Position numbers and translations under genes: made by a program | Source: Calcarisporiella thermophila CBS 279.70 | Taxonomy: Eukaryota; Calcarisporiellomycota | Direction: 5' to 3' | DNA length: 64,000 nucleotides | Assembly (NCBI RefSeq): GCF_041956535.1 | Contig: NW_027192196.1 | Location: 328,921-392,920, forward strand | Notes under the pieces: model-generated | Told to the model about the DNA's origin: nothing | Database searches by the model: none | The model's input: only the letters and a program-made list of their open reading frames with translations | Part shown: in pieces, positions 1 to 11,968 of the stretch | Layout: the number at the start of each line of letters is the position of its first letter | Numbering within the stretch: position 1 is the stretch's first letter

Positions 1-3000
1 ATTGCTATGGCGACAGCGTGAGCGGTGGCTCCGATGGATGGGTCGTCGCCGTCATTCCTATGAGCCAGTAGCACTTTCCGATGAAGAGGATGCCGGTGAT
101 ATTCGAGGTCCGCAGCTGGTCGATCCCTATAGTCTTCCTAAGCGCTACTGGCTCAACTCCGTCATCCAAGACTGGTTTTATCGCCTCGGGTACGTATGCG
201 CCGAGCACCCTATTTGCACCATATTGATTAGCTTGGCATTTGTATCACTTTGCTCGGTGGGGTGGGTGCGTTTCGGGATTGAGCGTGATCCAGTGCACTT
301 ATGGGTGCCGCCCAACTCTCCTTCTTTACAACAGAAAACGTTTTTCGACGAGAATTTTGGTCCCTTCTATCGAACTACCCAGCTGATTATCACCTCGAAG
401 ACACCAAACTCAACAGTCATCACCGAAACCAACCTGAGGCATTTGTTTGAGCTAGAGAAAAAGATCCGCACACTTCCCTCGCATCCCAACAACTACACCC
501 TCCAAGATGTTTGTTTCCATCCCACTGGCCCAAATTGCGTGGTTGAGTCCGTAACTGGTTACTGGCAAGGGGATCCTGACAATTTCAACTCTGACTCTTG
601 GAGGGATGATTTAATGTCGTGTGCACAGCAGCCAACTTATTGTCTCCCTGATTTCCAGCAGCCACTCAAGCCCGATCTGATACTGGGCGGGTTTGAAAAT
701 GATAACTATTTGGAGTCGCGTGCAGTAATTTCGACCTTTGTGCTGAGAAATTCGTTGAATGCGACTGAAATTGCACGGGCGGCGGAATGGGAGCGGACCA
801 TGATAGCTTTTTTGAAAGAGGCGGAGACGAAGGAAGGATGGCCGGATGTTCATATCAGTTTTTCAACCGAGGTAAACAATTCCTCCTTGCACACCATTTT
901 TATTACCGACGAGAAAAGCGAATACTAATACCTATCTCTATATTTGTGTATATCACTAGTCTTCACTCGAAATTGAACTTAACAAATCTAGCAATACGGA
1001 TGCACTCACTATTATTATTTCATATTTCGTCATGTTCCTTTACGCTTCCCTTGCCCTAGGCAAACTCTCTACCTCTCTACGATACCCGACACGACTGGTC
1101 ATCGATTCCAAGTTTTTACTTGCCCTTGGCGGCATATTTATCGTTATTGCTTCGGTATGCGCATCGGTTGGTGTCTTCTCGCTGATCGGACGAAAGACGA
1201 CGCTGATCATCGCGGAAGTGATACCGTTTTTAGCGCTGGCAGTAGGAGTGGATAATATTTTCATTCTTTGTAATGAGTTTGAGCGTCGACGACACGAAGA
1301 GGCCATTGAAGAACGAGCGGCAAAAACTCTTGCTAGGATGGGCCCAAGTATATTGTTGAGCGCATTAAGCGAAACAATTGCCTTTGGCCTCGGGAGCTTG
1401 GTGACCATGCCCGCAGTGAGCTCGTTTGCCGCGGTGGCCGCACTTGCCGTGTGGATTGATTTCGTGCTGCAGGTGACGATGTTCGTGGCATTTTTGGTTT
1501 TGGATGCTCGGCGCGCAGAGGACGATCGAATTGACTGCTTCCCCTGTCTGAGGCTGCATGATGTGTCCCAACCAGACGAAGAGGCTGAAGGCTTGTTGCA
1601 AAGTTGGACACGAAAATACTACGCGCCTCTGGTTTTACATCCCACCCTGAAGCTTGGCATTGCAGTAGTGTTTTTGGGCTTTTTCCTAATCGGATTGGCA
1701 CTTGTGCCTAAAATTGAGCTTGGACTTGGTAAGTTAGCTAACGGCCTTTTGCTTCGCCCCTAAAGTTCATCTCATGACTCTGTTTCTGATTATAGAGCAA
1801 CGCCTGGCGCTGCCAAGTGATTCATATCTGGTTGATTACTTCAATAATCTGGACAGCTATTTCCGGGTTGGCCCACCTGTCTATTTTATTGCACAGAATG
1901 TGAATACGACGTCTCGTGCCGGCCAGCAGGCTCTCTGTGGTCGTTTCTCCACATGTGACCCGTACTCGTTGGCAAATATTTTAGAGCAAGAGCGCAAGCG
2001 CCCCAATCTGTCCTATATTGCTGAGCCAACTTCGGTGTGGATCGACGATTTCCTTCACTGGCTCAACCCGACCCTTGACATGTGTTGCAGATTTAAGAAA
2101 CAGAGCCAAGGCGGATCACACAAGGAGCTATGTGCACCCGAGGAGGATGAATCCTCTTGTGACGTTTGTTTCGCAAACAGACAGCCCGTGTGGAATATAA
2201 CCATGGACGGGCTCCCGGAGGGCAACGAGTTCCTAATGTATCTCGATTACTGGTTAGAGGCGCCAACGGACGAGACATGCCCGCTGGCAGGAAAGGCAGC
2301 CTATGGAAATGCTGTGGTGAAGGACCCTCAGCACACGACCATCAAAGCCTCAAGTTTCCGCACCTATCACACACCGCTCCGAGCACAGCACGAGTACATC
2401 GGTGCGTATCATGCCGCACATCGGATCGCCGCCGATATCTCGAAGAGTACTGGCGCCGATGTCTTCCCCTACTCGGTGTACTATGTCTTCTTTGAACAAT
2501 ATAGTTATATTGTTCGCATGTCAGCAGAAATTCTGGGCACGGCCATTGGCACGATTTTCCTGATTACCACCGCAATGCTGGGCAATGTAAATGCTGGCTT
2601 TGTTGTCATGGGCGTGGTGTGTATGATCCTCGCCGATACTCTGGGTGTGATGGTGCTCTGGGGTGTACCGCTTAACGCTGTCAGCCTTGTCAATTTGGTG
2701 ATTTGCGTCGGGATTAGCGTTGAGTTTTGTTGCCACATCGCGAGAGCGTTTGTGGTCAACACAGGCAATCGCGACCAGCGCGCGTTTAAAGCCCTCATTG
2801 ATGTTGGCAGCTCGGTCTTTTCTGGCATCACACTGACCAAATTTTCCGGGGTGATAGTCCTGGCGTTCACACGGTCAAAGATATTTGAGGTGTTCTACTT
2901 CAGGATGTACTTGACTATCGTGGTGGTTGGTGCACTGCATGGACTGGTGCTCTTGCCGGTGTTGTTAAGTTGGTGGGGCGGGGAAGGAGGAATTGGAGTT

Positions 3001-3102
3001 CTCGCGGATGAGGACTATGCGAGGATGGCCGATTGGCCAAGCTTGGGGAGAAGAGGAATGCTAATAGATGAGGAGGACGAAGAGGATGAAAACGAGCTGT
3101 AA
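1..3102 (+). CDS. NPC1: NPC1-type sterol transporter, 3' part (partial)
   Basis: C-terminal part of a Niemann-Pick C1 family (fungal Ncr1) vacuolar/lysosomal sterol exporter; the 5' end lies before the window. Exons are 2..871, 960..1728 and 1796..3102, with introns of 88 and 67 nt. Joining them restores typical NPC1 sequence: FSTE/SSLEIELN at the first junction and LGL/EQRLALPSDSYLVDYF at the second. Visible are a luminal domain with IERDPVHLWVPPNSP, a sterol-sensing domain (FLALAVGVDNIFILCNEFER), a Cys-rich luminal loop, and a final RND-type bundle ending in an acidic tail (DEEDEEDENEL). The acidic tail replaces a classical dileucine signal. Family identity is very secure. Confidence 0.95.
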
Positions 3103-3378
3103 TTAGACCTCTCTCGATTCCACCCATTTTTTATATCTATTGCTTTTTTTTTGTTTCCTACAGACGCTTTATACTTTTTCTTCACGTGTTTCCACGGCCA
3201 ACTTCTTAACCAGCTTTTGTACAGTGTCTTTAATAATACACCTTATTCTCTATAATAGTTAATAGTTAAAAAGCTGCAAGATGATATGTATAACAATATT
3301 GACACAGTCAAATGCAAAAAAAAAAAACCATGGTAGTGGTCAATAAAACAAGTTGCTAGACATTACACCAAAACGAGA

Positions 3379-4146
3379 TCAAAACACGCCGCACATCCTT
3401 AAGAATGCCTCAAGGGTATAGTGTGCATCGTTTCCCGCATTATGGAGATAAGAAACTTCCTCAAGCCCCAATTCTTGGAGCATATTGATAAGCGAGATGC
3501 GGCCATGGCCAAATCGGTTCCTCCAGGCAGAGAATAGATCAGCAGTATCGAAGCAAATGAGTTCATCTCCTGTCCCCCTTGGATTATCCCAGCATGGTTT
3601 AGCAGGCAATATCACGCCCACATTTTCCATGTACTTTAGGTCCCCCGTTATATCATGGCCTACCAAAATGACAGGCACTTGCCCTCCAAGAGAAAATGCT
3701 TCGAAATCCCGCTCTAGCTCTTGAATAACTATTCGCAACGGTGCGACAACGGAAGTCCCAAACCTAAACTGATACTTGTTGTCTGCAACCCACCGACCAT
3801 TTCGCAATGTTTTGTACTCTGCAACCACAAAATGACGATCCATGAAGCAATACGTCGGTATGGGGCTATGTGGGTTGTATATGGACCATCCGAATTCGGT
3901 AACAAGAGAATGGTCTTGTTCCCAGGATTCAATATCAATAGAGATTACGACAGGTTGCCGTTGTGTAGATGAGGCAGCGACTGCTTTGGTGAGCTGTTGA
4001 GCAAGTGCAAGTCGCGACTGCAATGTATTGACACGTCTCGCTTGTTTCCGGATCTGGCGCATTTTCTTCAATTCTTTCTTATGTTGTTTCAGCTCCTCCC
4101 TGCTTTTGGGGCCATCTGCTCCCAAATTCTTTGATTCTGAGCTCAT
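3379..4146 (-). CDS. DEDD-type 3'-5' exonuclease-like protein (Gfd2/YDR514C-like)
   Basis: Single-exon gene of 255 aa. Residues 1-60 are charged and helical (RSREEL..KKMRQIRKQARR-like). From about residue 65 an RNase H-fold exonuclease domain follows: VVISIDIESW holds the first D-x-E pair, VGHDITGDLKYM a later Asp, and HNAGNDAHYTLEAF the final H-x4-D, which fits a DEDDh active site. The arrangement resembles the Gfd2/YDR514C/QIP exonuclease group of fungi. Substrate (RNA or DNA) cannot be told from sequence. The gene is convergent with NPC1, with 276 bp between the stops. Confidence 0.8.
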   Translation of the reverse strand: MSSESKNLGADGPKSREELKQHKKELKKMRQIRKQARRVNTLQSRLALAQQLTKAVAASSTQRQPVVISIDIESWEQDHSLVTEFGWSIYNPHSPIPTYCFMDRHFVVAEYKTLRNGRWVADNKYQFRFGTSVVAPLRIVIQELERDFEAFSLGGQVPVILVGHDITGDLKYMENVGVILPAKPCWDNPRGTGDELICFDTADLFSAWRNRFGHGRISLINMLQELGLEEVSYLHNAGNDAHYTLEAFLRMCGVF

Positions 4147-4251
4147 GATGTCACTAAATGGTCACTGTGCAAGCCCAATTTTCTAGGAAGAAGGTGACAA
4201 TGGAGGCAAATATTTTAATACAATACTCTAGGAAATGCTAGATTCGGTGTG

Positions 4252-4958
4252 ATGGATTGTGACTTGGAGAGCGTGACTGTTCTTAAAGAGGATAAAATAG
4301 AAATTGCTCACAAAGTAGGATATTGTAGGTGGAGGAATATGATGCCTTCTGTGCAGAATCCGTTGGACTCGGAAACACTTTTCACTACGATTTTAGATGA
4401 TATACGCTCTACTAGACAATGTAAATCTTAACATTTTTCTCCTTAAACTTTACCCATTTTTACTAACGATTTCTTGGTAGTGACAAGGCAGCATTACCTA
4501 TCCCTCTTTCTCCTCTTTCGCCGCCCAAGCATCGCTGCTCTTGATATCCTCGACAAGAAACAAGGTACGTTCTCCAATTGAGTTGAATTGAATATATTTA
4601 GTTAATAATTTGATCCTCTATCTTGAAATCCAGTGTCAAAACTCCATTCACCTTCAGGCCGCCAAATTTTTCAAGTTCATTCACAAAAAGCGCTTTATTT
4701 TTGTATGCTTGATACACGATATTGTACTTGCCCAGGATTCTTAGCTTCTGGTAAATAGCCATGGTTAACCATTTCATTGACTGGCTCTTTCTTAACTCAG
4801 CTTATTTATAAGCAATATGCCAGCGCAATGTCCTCATGTGCAAACATATCTTAGCATGTTATATTGCAGATAGCCTATGCTGTGCAGAGGAAAAGGCTGT
4901 GGGTGAACGAGAAATGGCAGAACTAATGGTGGAAAAAATCCATTTAGACTCGCGCTAG
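4252..4958 (+). CDS. SWS1: SWIM zinc-finger Shu-complex protein (Sws1/ZSWIM7 homologue)
   Basis: Four exons, 4252..4420, 4481..4564, 4634..4750 and 4813..4958, give 171 aa with all phases closing. The joined protein matches ZSWIM7/Sws1: IAALDILDKKQVSKLHSPSG and GRQIFQVHSQKALYFC, then the SWIM zinc motif split by intron 3, CTCPGF...MCKHILACYIA (C-x-C-xn-C-x-H). Sws1-Swsap/Shu proteins promote Rad51 filament assembly in homologous recombination. The last intron must use the AG in TTATAAG at 4811-4812; the stronger-looking CAG at 4800 gives a stop. A further small intron in exon 1 is possible but not needed. It starts 105 bp from the divergent exonuclease-like gene. Confidence 0.88.
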
Positions 4959-5481
4959 GTCTCCGCCTTTCGATTCCTCGGGCAGAATGCTGTTAAATTA
5001 TTTGTACAATATGTATTTGTATCCCTCATTAAAAACTAGAGATGTGGATAGGGACCTATAGTGCATAAGTGAACCTTAATCAAACTGGAAAGTTTTGGCC
5101 AGAAAATCTGAATCCACTGAAGCTCTTCTCGTATTATTGTATGTAATGGAGGTATATGCAATATGCAATTGATATTTGTTAATTTAGTCGCAACTTCAAC
5201 AATATATTCACAAGAAGCGTGAAATAAAGAGTAAATAATGTAGGGGAATGAAATAAGCATCTATGAATTTCAACAAGTTCAAAGAAAAATTGTAAAGGAA
5301 AAAATTTACAGTAATACCTCACACTTTCTAGACCTATTGAAAAACCCGTACTCGCTTCTCAAGTAACTTTTCCTCCTCCTTCCCATGCCTCTTTTCTACC
5401 TTTGAAGGAGGCGAAGTTGAGGATATTGATGGAGACGATGGGAACCACGGGACGGAACCATTCGGATAGAGGGTAGCAAGA
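4959..5481. other. Convergent spacer between SWS1 and ELOA
   Basis: About 520 bp of AT-rich sequence between two converging stop codons. Only short unsupported reading frames are present, without splice-consistent extension. It presumably holds both 3' UTRs and polyadenylation signals. Confidence 0.5.
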
Positions 5482-6761
5482 TCAACACGCACGACACTCT
5501 TTCTTGAATTTCCCTACAGTGGATTTGGTTGAATCAGTGAGATAATCAGCGAATGCTCGCGAAGAGCGAAATCCAGCTTGATATACCGATTCGCTACTCC
5601 TTTTTGATGTACTGTGTGCTGGTCTTACAGTGATGTTATTCATGGAGCCTTGATTGCTCTGTGGTTTTAGCCGGATGATAGACGTAGAGACGGGAGAGGA
5701 GATTTTGGCAGAAGTGGATGAAAAGGAGTATGCAGGAGAAGAAGAAGAGCAAGCGGGAGATCGAGGCTGAGGGGTCCAGAAGCTCCCACAACTATATATA
5801 AACAGAGTATGAGATAGCATCCCGTTGAGCCAAAGAAATGTTCTTTATGATTACATCTTCTTGGCTTCCCTTCGAGCCTTGTCCATTAGTGATTTTGGCT
5901 TTGGTTGGGCTTATAGAAACGTAGAAATATAACAATTAAGGACACGCCGATAAAGACAAAAAGTCAAGAACAATTACCTTTGCTAATCACTTTTTCCGAT
6001 TTTCGAATTAGACTAGGCGTGCTGGCAGTGATTTTCAACTGCTTCCGCCGACGTTCTTCCTCCAGTTTTTTGTACTTGTCACGCAATTTTGCACCCACTT
6101 CCTGCATTTTCTTTTCTTTTTCATTCTCGCAAGACTTCAGAATCCAATAGAGATGCTGTCAATTGAAGTCCATTCTTATTTATATAGTAAGGCTTTTCAA
6201 TTACCAGGAATAACTTGCGCCAAGACGAAATTTTCCCCAATTCTCCACGAATGTATTTTTCCCGCACCTCACGAAAATTCTCTAAGCAGTGTTTTTCCCA
6301 CAAATCTGATGTGAAAGTAGAAAGAGTGAGTTTTCTCATTACCACCGAACACTAGGAAGAATGGGTAAAATACAAACATACAATCAGTATCTGCGGGTTT
6401 AAACCTTTCCTACAATTCATTGGAGGGTGAGCTCATATTATGGAAAAAGCCAGGAGCACCATTTAATCGAAATCAAAATAAAAACCTTGTTATGTTGCTC
6501 AATAATTGTAAGCTGGCGCGGTGTAGCCATCTTGAGTATCGGCTCCAACAGTCGCCATGGCACATCACCTACATCGGAGAGCACTATTTAAGAGGGTAGT
6601 TAGGTAGTGATATATTGCAATTTCTATATATACATCAGTTTCAAGTGAAATGTTGCTTTCTAAGCAAACTTACTATCTAAATTCTTAATAATTGCATTTT
6701 GACACAGTTTGGTAAGCGAGGGAACTGGTCGTGGCATTTGGCCAGAATACATTTCCCGCAT
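5482..6761 (-). CDS. ELOA: Elongin A
   Basis: Seven exons on the minus strand: 6674..6761, 6486..6583, 6382..6409 (28 nt), 6205..6305, 5978..6155, 5855..5909 and 5482..5791; 285 aa, all phases close. The N-terminus MPRPVPSLTKLCQNAI carries a BC-box (S-L-xxx-C) for Elongin C. It is followed by an F-box-like DVPWRLLEPILK and QLTIIEQHN, then DTDYLWEKHCLENFR and SSWRKLFL, and the basic KSLMDKARREAKK segment. All are typical of the Elongin A family (Pol II elongation factor and ubiquitin-ligase adaptor). Three in-frame Met codons lie in the first 10 residues; 6761 is the first. Intron 2 has a weak GTTTTT donor. The C-terminal 100 residues are Ser-rich and divergent. Confidence 0.87.
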
Positions 6762-7385
6762 GGTTATAATGACTTTTGAGGAGCCAAAAATGAACAGCAA
6801 ATCCACGGCCAGAAATTGATAGTGGGGCAACTTTGTTAAAATCTCAAATTTGAATCAATAATTTACTCTAATATTGACTACTTCTACGTATGAAATTCGA
6901 CAGAAGACTGATAAATTCCAGGTAATACCAAGAAAAAAAAGATGTCGGCTCACTAATTGATTCAATAATTTTTAAAAGCGTGTTTACCAAGTCCATTAGA
7001 CTCAAATCCAAATCTCCGTTGACTTTAACTTATTTGAATGAATGCTTAACAATCAATATCTATCATATCACCTTCAAAAAAGTAAAGTTTCCAACTCTTT
7101 GCGTTTCAAAAACACGGCCTAATAACCCAATATAAAATTTTCAATGGCAACATTTCAGAGAGCATAGGCTAAACCAAAGGGTAGCTCTTCATCTGCTTCA
7201 CTTTTCTCCTACTCTCATCATTTTATGATAATATAAAAAAGTATCATTGAGTACTAGAATTTCCAAGCCACACCTTATATTTCTGGTCATAGAGAAAACT
7301 ATTCAATCTTGACAATCATTGCTCCTGCATATATCCCCTTCTTGATCGTATACATTAAATAGAATATACAACAGAGCTTTCAGCC
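6762..7385. promoter_or_regulatory. Divergent promoter region ELOA / Alba gene
   Basis: About 620 bp between two divergent start codons, AT-rich. In-frame upstream codons continue a little way above the ELOA Met without another ATG. No binding site can be named with confidence. Confidence 0.4.
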
Positions 7386-8242
7386 ATGGCTTCCACACTC
7401 GAAGTCCCCTCAAACACCGCTACACATTCACCGCATTCATCACACACGCCAACACAGAAACACCCCACACACTCTTCTCCTAAGAATGCCAGCTCCTCAA
7501 ATTCTAGTGACAAACGACGTCAACCACGACGTGGAACAAAAACACAACCGCCTGCTGATTCGAGTCCAACATCAAGACCTCGATCCTCTAAACCTCGCAA
7601 TCAACGCCCTATATCTTCTCCAGGTTCCCAAAGGAAAACAGAAGATCCATATGCACCCACACAATTCATTTGTATCGAGAGCGCAATTGAGCCGCTCCGT
7701 TCCGTTGTAGAAGAAGGGGGAACGGGGAAAACTGTGGTGGTTAACGGAAATGATGTGTTTGTAGGCTGGGTACTTATCCGATCAACCCTAATCTTAAATT
7801 TTAGATTAATGTCTCTGTTTTATCAGGTCGAGAGATCATTAAAGCAATTCGAGGAGGTCGTGCTCGTTGGTGTTGATCAGGGAATTGCGGTAGTTGTCTC
7901 TATCGTTACCATGCTTCAAATAGCTGATATAGCGTATCATCATGGCAAGTATCTGATGCATAGGAGGAATATGATAGAATTAGCAGACATAACACTAATC
8001 ATGATTTTACAGAAGTGGAAACATTTACCACGGAGGAAACAAAGGGTTCCTACAAGTCCTGTATACAATTCCGCCTGCATCGCGGTTCTGCTCTCGAGAA
8101 TGAACTTGCTCAGACACGCAAGCTTTCATTAATATCGTCCGCATCTACTTCCTCGACCCCACCTGGAAAGAAAGAGGTAATCTCGCATAAGCATTTGCTG
8201 CCTGTTCCAACACCGACCTGGGTACGTTCGGAGGGCCGATAG
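7386..8242 (+). CDS. Alba-domain nucleic-acid-binding protein (candidate)
   Basis: Exons 7386..7769, 7827..7944 and 8013..8242 give 243 aa. The first 90 residues are low-complexity (Ser/Thr/Pro/His, then basic). From about residue 93, TQFICIESAIEPLRSVVEEG and EEVVLVGVDQGIAVVVSIVT fit the beta-alpha-beta-alpha pattern of the Alba fold (Pop7/Rpp20/Rpp25 and fungal Alba-like proteins). The second intron is modelled as GC-AG (G|GCAAGT...TTTTACAG). This joins HHE/VETFTTEETKGSYK and keeps the frame open to CIQFRLHRG, the expected last Alba strand. A GT donor two bases on gives a truncated, unlikely tail. Intron 1 is 57 nt, so retention would not break the frame. An RNase P/MRP or chromatin role is possible, not shown. 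Confidence 0.6.
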
Positions 8243-8411
8243 CCATCCGAATGCTTCAGCAATCATACATTGTAATATTATTGGTGCGTGTTCTTTTTGT
8301 AAAGGGCAGTGGAGCCGTATTTATAGTTTTGACAAAATTAAAAAGAGTCGTGCTTGGTATGAGAAGCAATGGCTTTTATATTATTTACACATAAAAGAAC
8401 TCTAAATATTT

Positions 8412-9280
8412 TCACATTCTATTGATAAGTTCCCTCACCATTTCCTGACATTCTTTCCGGCTCAAATATTCGGAATTCCGTACCGCATTCGCCAGCAGCA
8501 CTGTATGTTTTGGGGATGCGGTATTGATCCAGACTCTCCCGTTGATCCCTACTGCTATTTCAAAGGGAAAGTGAGGAGCAAGTGCGTTAAGAATGGGGGT
8601 TTCGGGGTCTAAGAGGCGACGGCATAGACCGAGGGAGCAATGGATCACGAATCCGTCCTTGAGTTCTCCATAGCCATCAGCACGCTGTGTTTGCGGATTT
8701 ATACATTCAAGCTCTGGCTCCATATGTTTGTTGGCCAGGGATACGCGAGCATAGAGAAGTGAGCCCACCTAATAGCCAATGAGCACATATGTTTAATAAA
8801 ATCTTCTGCAAAGTATATTGTGTGATATCACCTTTAAATTGGGCCGATTTCTTTTGGTTGCACCCTCAAAGGCTAGCACAGGAAGCAGTGCCTGGTGCGC
8901 GGAGCCAATGTCAACCTTGTAGTAATCGCTTAAGCGTGCTGTGACTACACCTATTACACTTTCCCCCACGGATGGAACATACTTAAGAAGGAAAATTAAA
9001 AGAACTCTATTATATTTCATAAAATATGTCATAGCCAATCTGTCTGGAGTCTCACCCGTTTCTGATTGTTGTCCAGCCACCACCGATTCCCAGCTTCTCG
9101 GTGATGCAGTACGCCGGCCTTGATAGCAATTATTTGTTCCTGGTTTTGTAAAAGACCAGGACCTAGCCGTACAACTTTCTCTTCTGAATCGTCTTCCATT
9201 GCGTCGTCATCGGGCCGAAGAGTAGTGGGAAGAGTATCGCCTGGTAACACGATTTTTGTATAATCTTTCTTGTCTGTCAT
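8412..9280 (-). CDS. RRP40: Exosome cap subunit Rrp40
   Basis: Exons 9056..9280, 8832..8981 and 8412..8768 on the minus strand; 243 aa, phases close. KIVLPGDTLP opens the N-terminal domain. KRYVPSVGESVIGVVTARL is the S1 domain, and GATKRNRPNLKVGSLLYARV and MEPELECIN follow exactly as in EXOSC3/Rrp40. The KH-like domain holds FEIAVGINGRVW, including the GxNG motif. It is a ring-cap subunit of the RNA exosome (rRNA processing, RNA decay). The start at 9280 (MTDKKDY) fits family length; an in-frame ATG at 9313 would add 11 residues. Confidence 0.93.
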
Positions 9281-9412
9281 GGTCTTCGAATTAATACTGT
9301 GAAGTGAAAACAAAATAGGTTCATTTTCTTAAAAAAAATCTCGTGGCTTGGCCCAAGGCCAAATCCATAGAGAACGAAATTGTGAAATATTATAACGAAC
9401 AATATTTAGAAA

Positions 9413-10452
9413 ATGCCTTTTTCATTCCATAGTCATTCCGGCCAATTCTGCCGGCATGCCAAAGGCACTCTCGAGGAGGTAGTTCTTGCAGCTATCCAAA
9501 AAGGATTCCGCGTCTATGGCTTGACAGAGCATGTACCACGCTACCGGACCTGCGACCTTTATCCTGAGGAGGTTGAGGTACTTTTACTCATTTTGCAGCA
9601 ACCATTTCTATGTTCGACTTGATTAATAACACATCGATTTGCGTTAATTGCTGGCGTAGGCTGATATGACGGTAGAAGACTTGGAGAAAACCTTTGAGGA
9701 ATTTGTGACGGAGGCCCGTCGTCTTCGCGATAAGTATAGAGAGAAAATTACGCTTCTAATTGGAGCCGAGACAGAATATATCGTCCCAGAAGATGCAAAA
9801 AAGAGTAACCATCTCAAACATGTGTACTCCCTTGATTATCTTGTTGGTTCGGTTCACCATATTCAGGAGATCCCTCTAGATTTTGACCTTGACACCTTTG
9901 AGCGCTGTCTCCAAGCGTTTGACCACGACAACGAGAAGCTGATAGCTGCTTACTTTGATGCTCAATATGAAATGCTATACCATACACGTCCCTTGGTAGT
10001 AGGACACATTGATCTAGTGCGGCTTTGGCGGAGTCATTGGAGATTTGAGGAAGAGAATTGGAAAAGGGTGGAGAGAAATATCGATTTTGTCATAGGATAT
10101 GGCGGCATCTTTGAAATTAATTCGAGAGCATGGAAAAAGGGTTTACCAGATGCATATCCCTTCCGAGACGTACTAAAGGTAACCACCCATCCTACGCCAA
10201 CTATATCGCTAGTTTCTAATATCTGGGAACAACCAGTGTATTCTCGAAAAGGGAGGTAGGATAACGATATCAGACGACTCGCATGGACCAGGAGATGTCG
10301 GCATGCACTATGATAAACTTTTCACGTACCTCAAGGAAATGGGTATCAATTCAATCCATTATCTCAATCTGAACAAGGAGGGAAAGACAGTGATACAAGA
10401 ATTAACAAACTTGGATGGGGATGCTTTTTGGACAAAGCTCGCTCAATGGTGA
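9413..10452 (+). CDS. HIS2: Histidinol-phosphatase, PHP family
   Basis: Exons 9413..9577, 9660..10178 and 10237..10452; 299 aa. The protein begins MPFSFHSHSGQFCRHAKGTL, the PHP-domain metal-binding HSHSG, then GLTEHVPRY and LYPEEVE. Later metal ligands are GAETEYI, LVGSVHHI, GHIDLVRLW and SDDSHGPGDVG. This is the fungal histidine-biosynthesis enzyme cutting L-histidinol phosphate. The third exon is required: it supplies CILEKGGRITISDDSHGP, without which the last PHP ligand is missing. It is divergent from RRP40 with about 130 bp between starts. Confidence 0.92.
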
Positions 10453-10547
10453 GCTACTATAGCTGTGAACCGTAGACAAGTTTCCAGTAGCTTGGCTTAA
10501 TATAGAATCCCTTTCTCCTTAAAGACAATAAATATATAATTATATAT

Positions 10548-11766
10548 TTATATTCCACTTTGAATTAAACTCTGTACAAGCGGCCACAACTGTTTGCGTG
10601 AGGTCTTAATATTCCTTTGGCGATAGAACTTCATCCTGCCGGTCTTCCCCGTCATCACCTGTTGTGCCGCCTGGTTCAGCTCTTCGTACCCTTCACTTGT
10701 GAGATCCAATTCTGCTTTTTCTTCCAAACGCTCCAGCACCCCGTCCATTTCCGATTCTATAGGGAACACCACCAACTCCCGCTGGAACACACCATCTTTC
10801 TCGCAGGCCGTCATCGCTAGGTATAAGCGCAGATGGCGAGAAAAAGCGTAAGATTCAATACTGGTTACCACACTTTCGCACCCATCTCGCAACGTCCACG
10901 CGGTAAGGTCCCAACTGACACTTGAAATCCCCACTCCCTCAACATCCCACTGCTTATAATCTTTCCTTAAAAGATCCCAGGTCGATAAGTGGTCGACTTT
11001 CAACCTGGCTTTTTGTAAATCAGAATACGTGTCAATGGCTACTAGTTTTTTCTCTTCCATAGGGGCAGATCCCAAAAGGATCGAGAAAAGGAAATCGGCC
11101 GCTTGTTGGTCGAGAGATGTTGCTCTACCGAACTTGGGTTCAAGATTAACCGTGTCGACGAGAAGAGGCGCTAACATAAGCTTTGCCAATTCTTTGCTCC
11201 ACTCATTATCCATCTGCATTTTCCATCGTTCCAAGAATTGTAGGACAACGAGTGTCACACAGCTCCCCACCATCTCAATTCTACGCAAGGACACATCAAG
11301 ATAAAGGCCTTCATCTACGTGATGATCCAGAATTCCAACTACTCTGCCATTGATTATGTTATTGTCACGATTGTGGTCCAGAAGTACAGTGTATGGGTTA
11401 GAGGGTATAAGCCCAAGGTCGTCCAGCGTGAAGAGGGACTGCAGATAAGGTTGAAGTACGTGGACGCATTCAGGGCGAAGCAGTACGTCAGCACGAGGTA
11501 TGCTTACAACAGGGATATACAGAGCTTCACTAATGGCAGAGCATGAACAGTCAGGAAACCTACTGGAGAGATAAGCAAAGCCAAGAGAGGATATCATCGA
11601 ATCGAGATCTATAAGCAGACAATTAGACGCGTCAATAATAGCCAATGAGAGCCATTACGAACGCACCAGCAGATTCATTGCCGACGCATACAACGGCAGT
11701 AACATTGCTTTCGGGCTGCTGGAGTCTTGAACGTATTGAGGTAAGATATCTATTTATCTCTGACAT
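10548..11766 (-). CDS. PPX1: Exopolyphosphatase/prune-type DHH phosphoesterase
   Basis: Exons 11667..11766 and 10548..11608; 386 aa. The true start is MSEINRYLTS at 11766. A 58-nt intron splits motif I so that it reads VVCVGNESA|DLDSMISS (N-x-D-x-D). Motif II is YTVLLDHNRDN, motif III the DHH signature GILDHHVDEGLY, motif IV APLLVDTVNLEPK. A DHHA2 domain follows to the C-terminus (residues about 250-386). Family members hydrolyse polyphosphate ends or short phosphoanhydrides and are Mn/Mg dependent. The first large open frame begins with an ATG inside the intron, so a naive model would lose motif I. Confidence 0.9.
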
Positions 11767-11968
11767 TTCGAATACCACCACGTTGTTTGCGCGTTCAATG
11801 GGTGTGACTTAACCCCACTGTATTTATAAATTCCGATAATATCAATATATTTAAATTATGGGCTTTATGTATATATTGCGAATGTATTAAAGGTAGGTGA
11901 ATAGCAATATGAGTGTCATAAAAAGAAGGGTTAAAACGCTACACGCTGTCTATTCTGTATAGATCATT

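Noticed and set aside
11609-11645. ATG at 11645 as PPX1 start
   Set aside because: It lies in an intron; the upstream exon restores conserved motif I.
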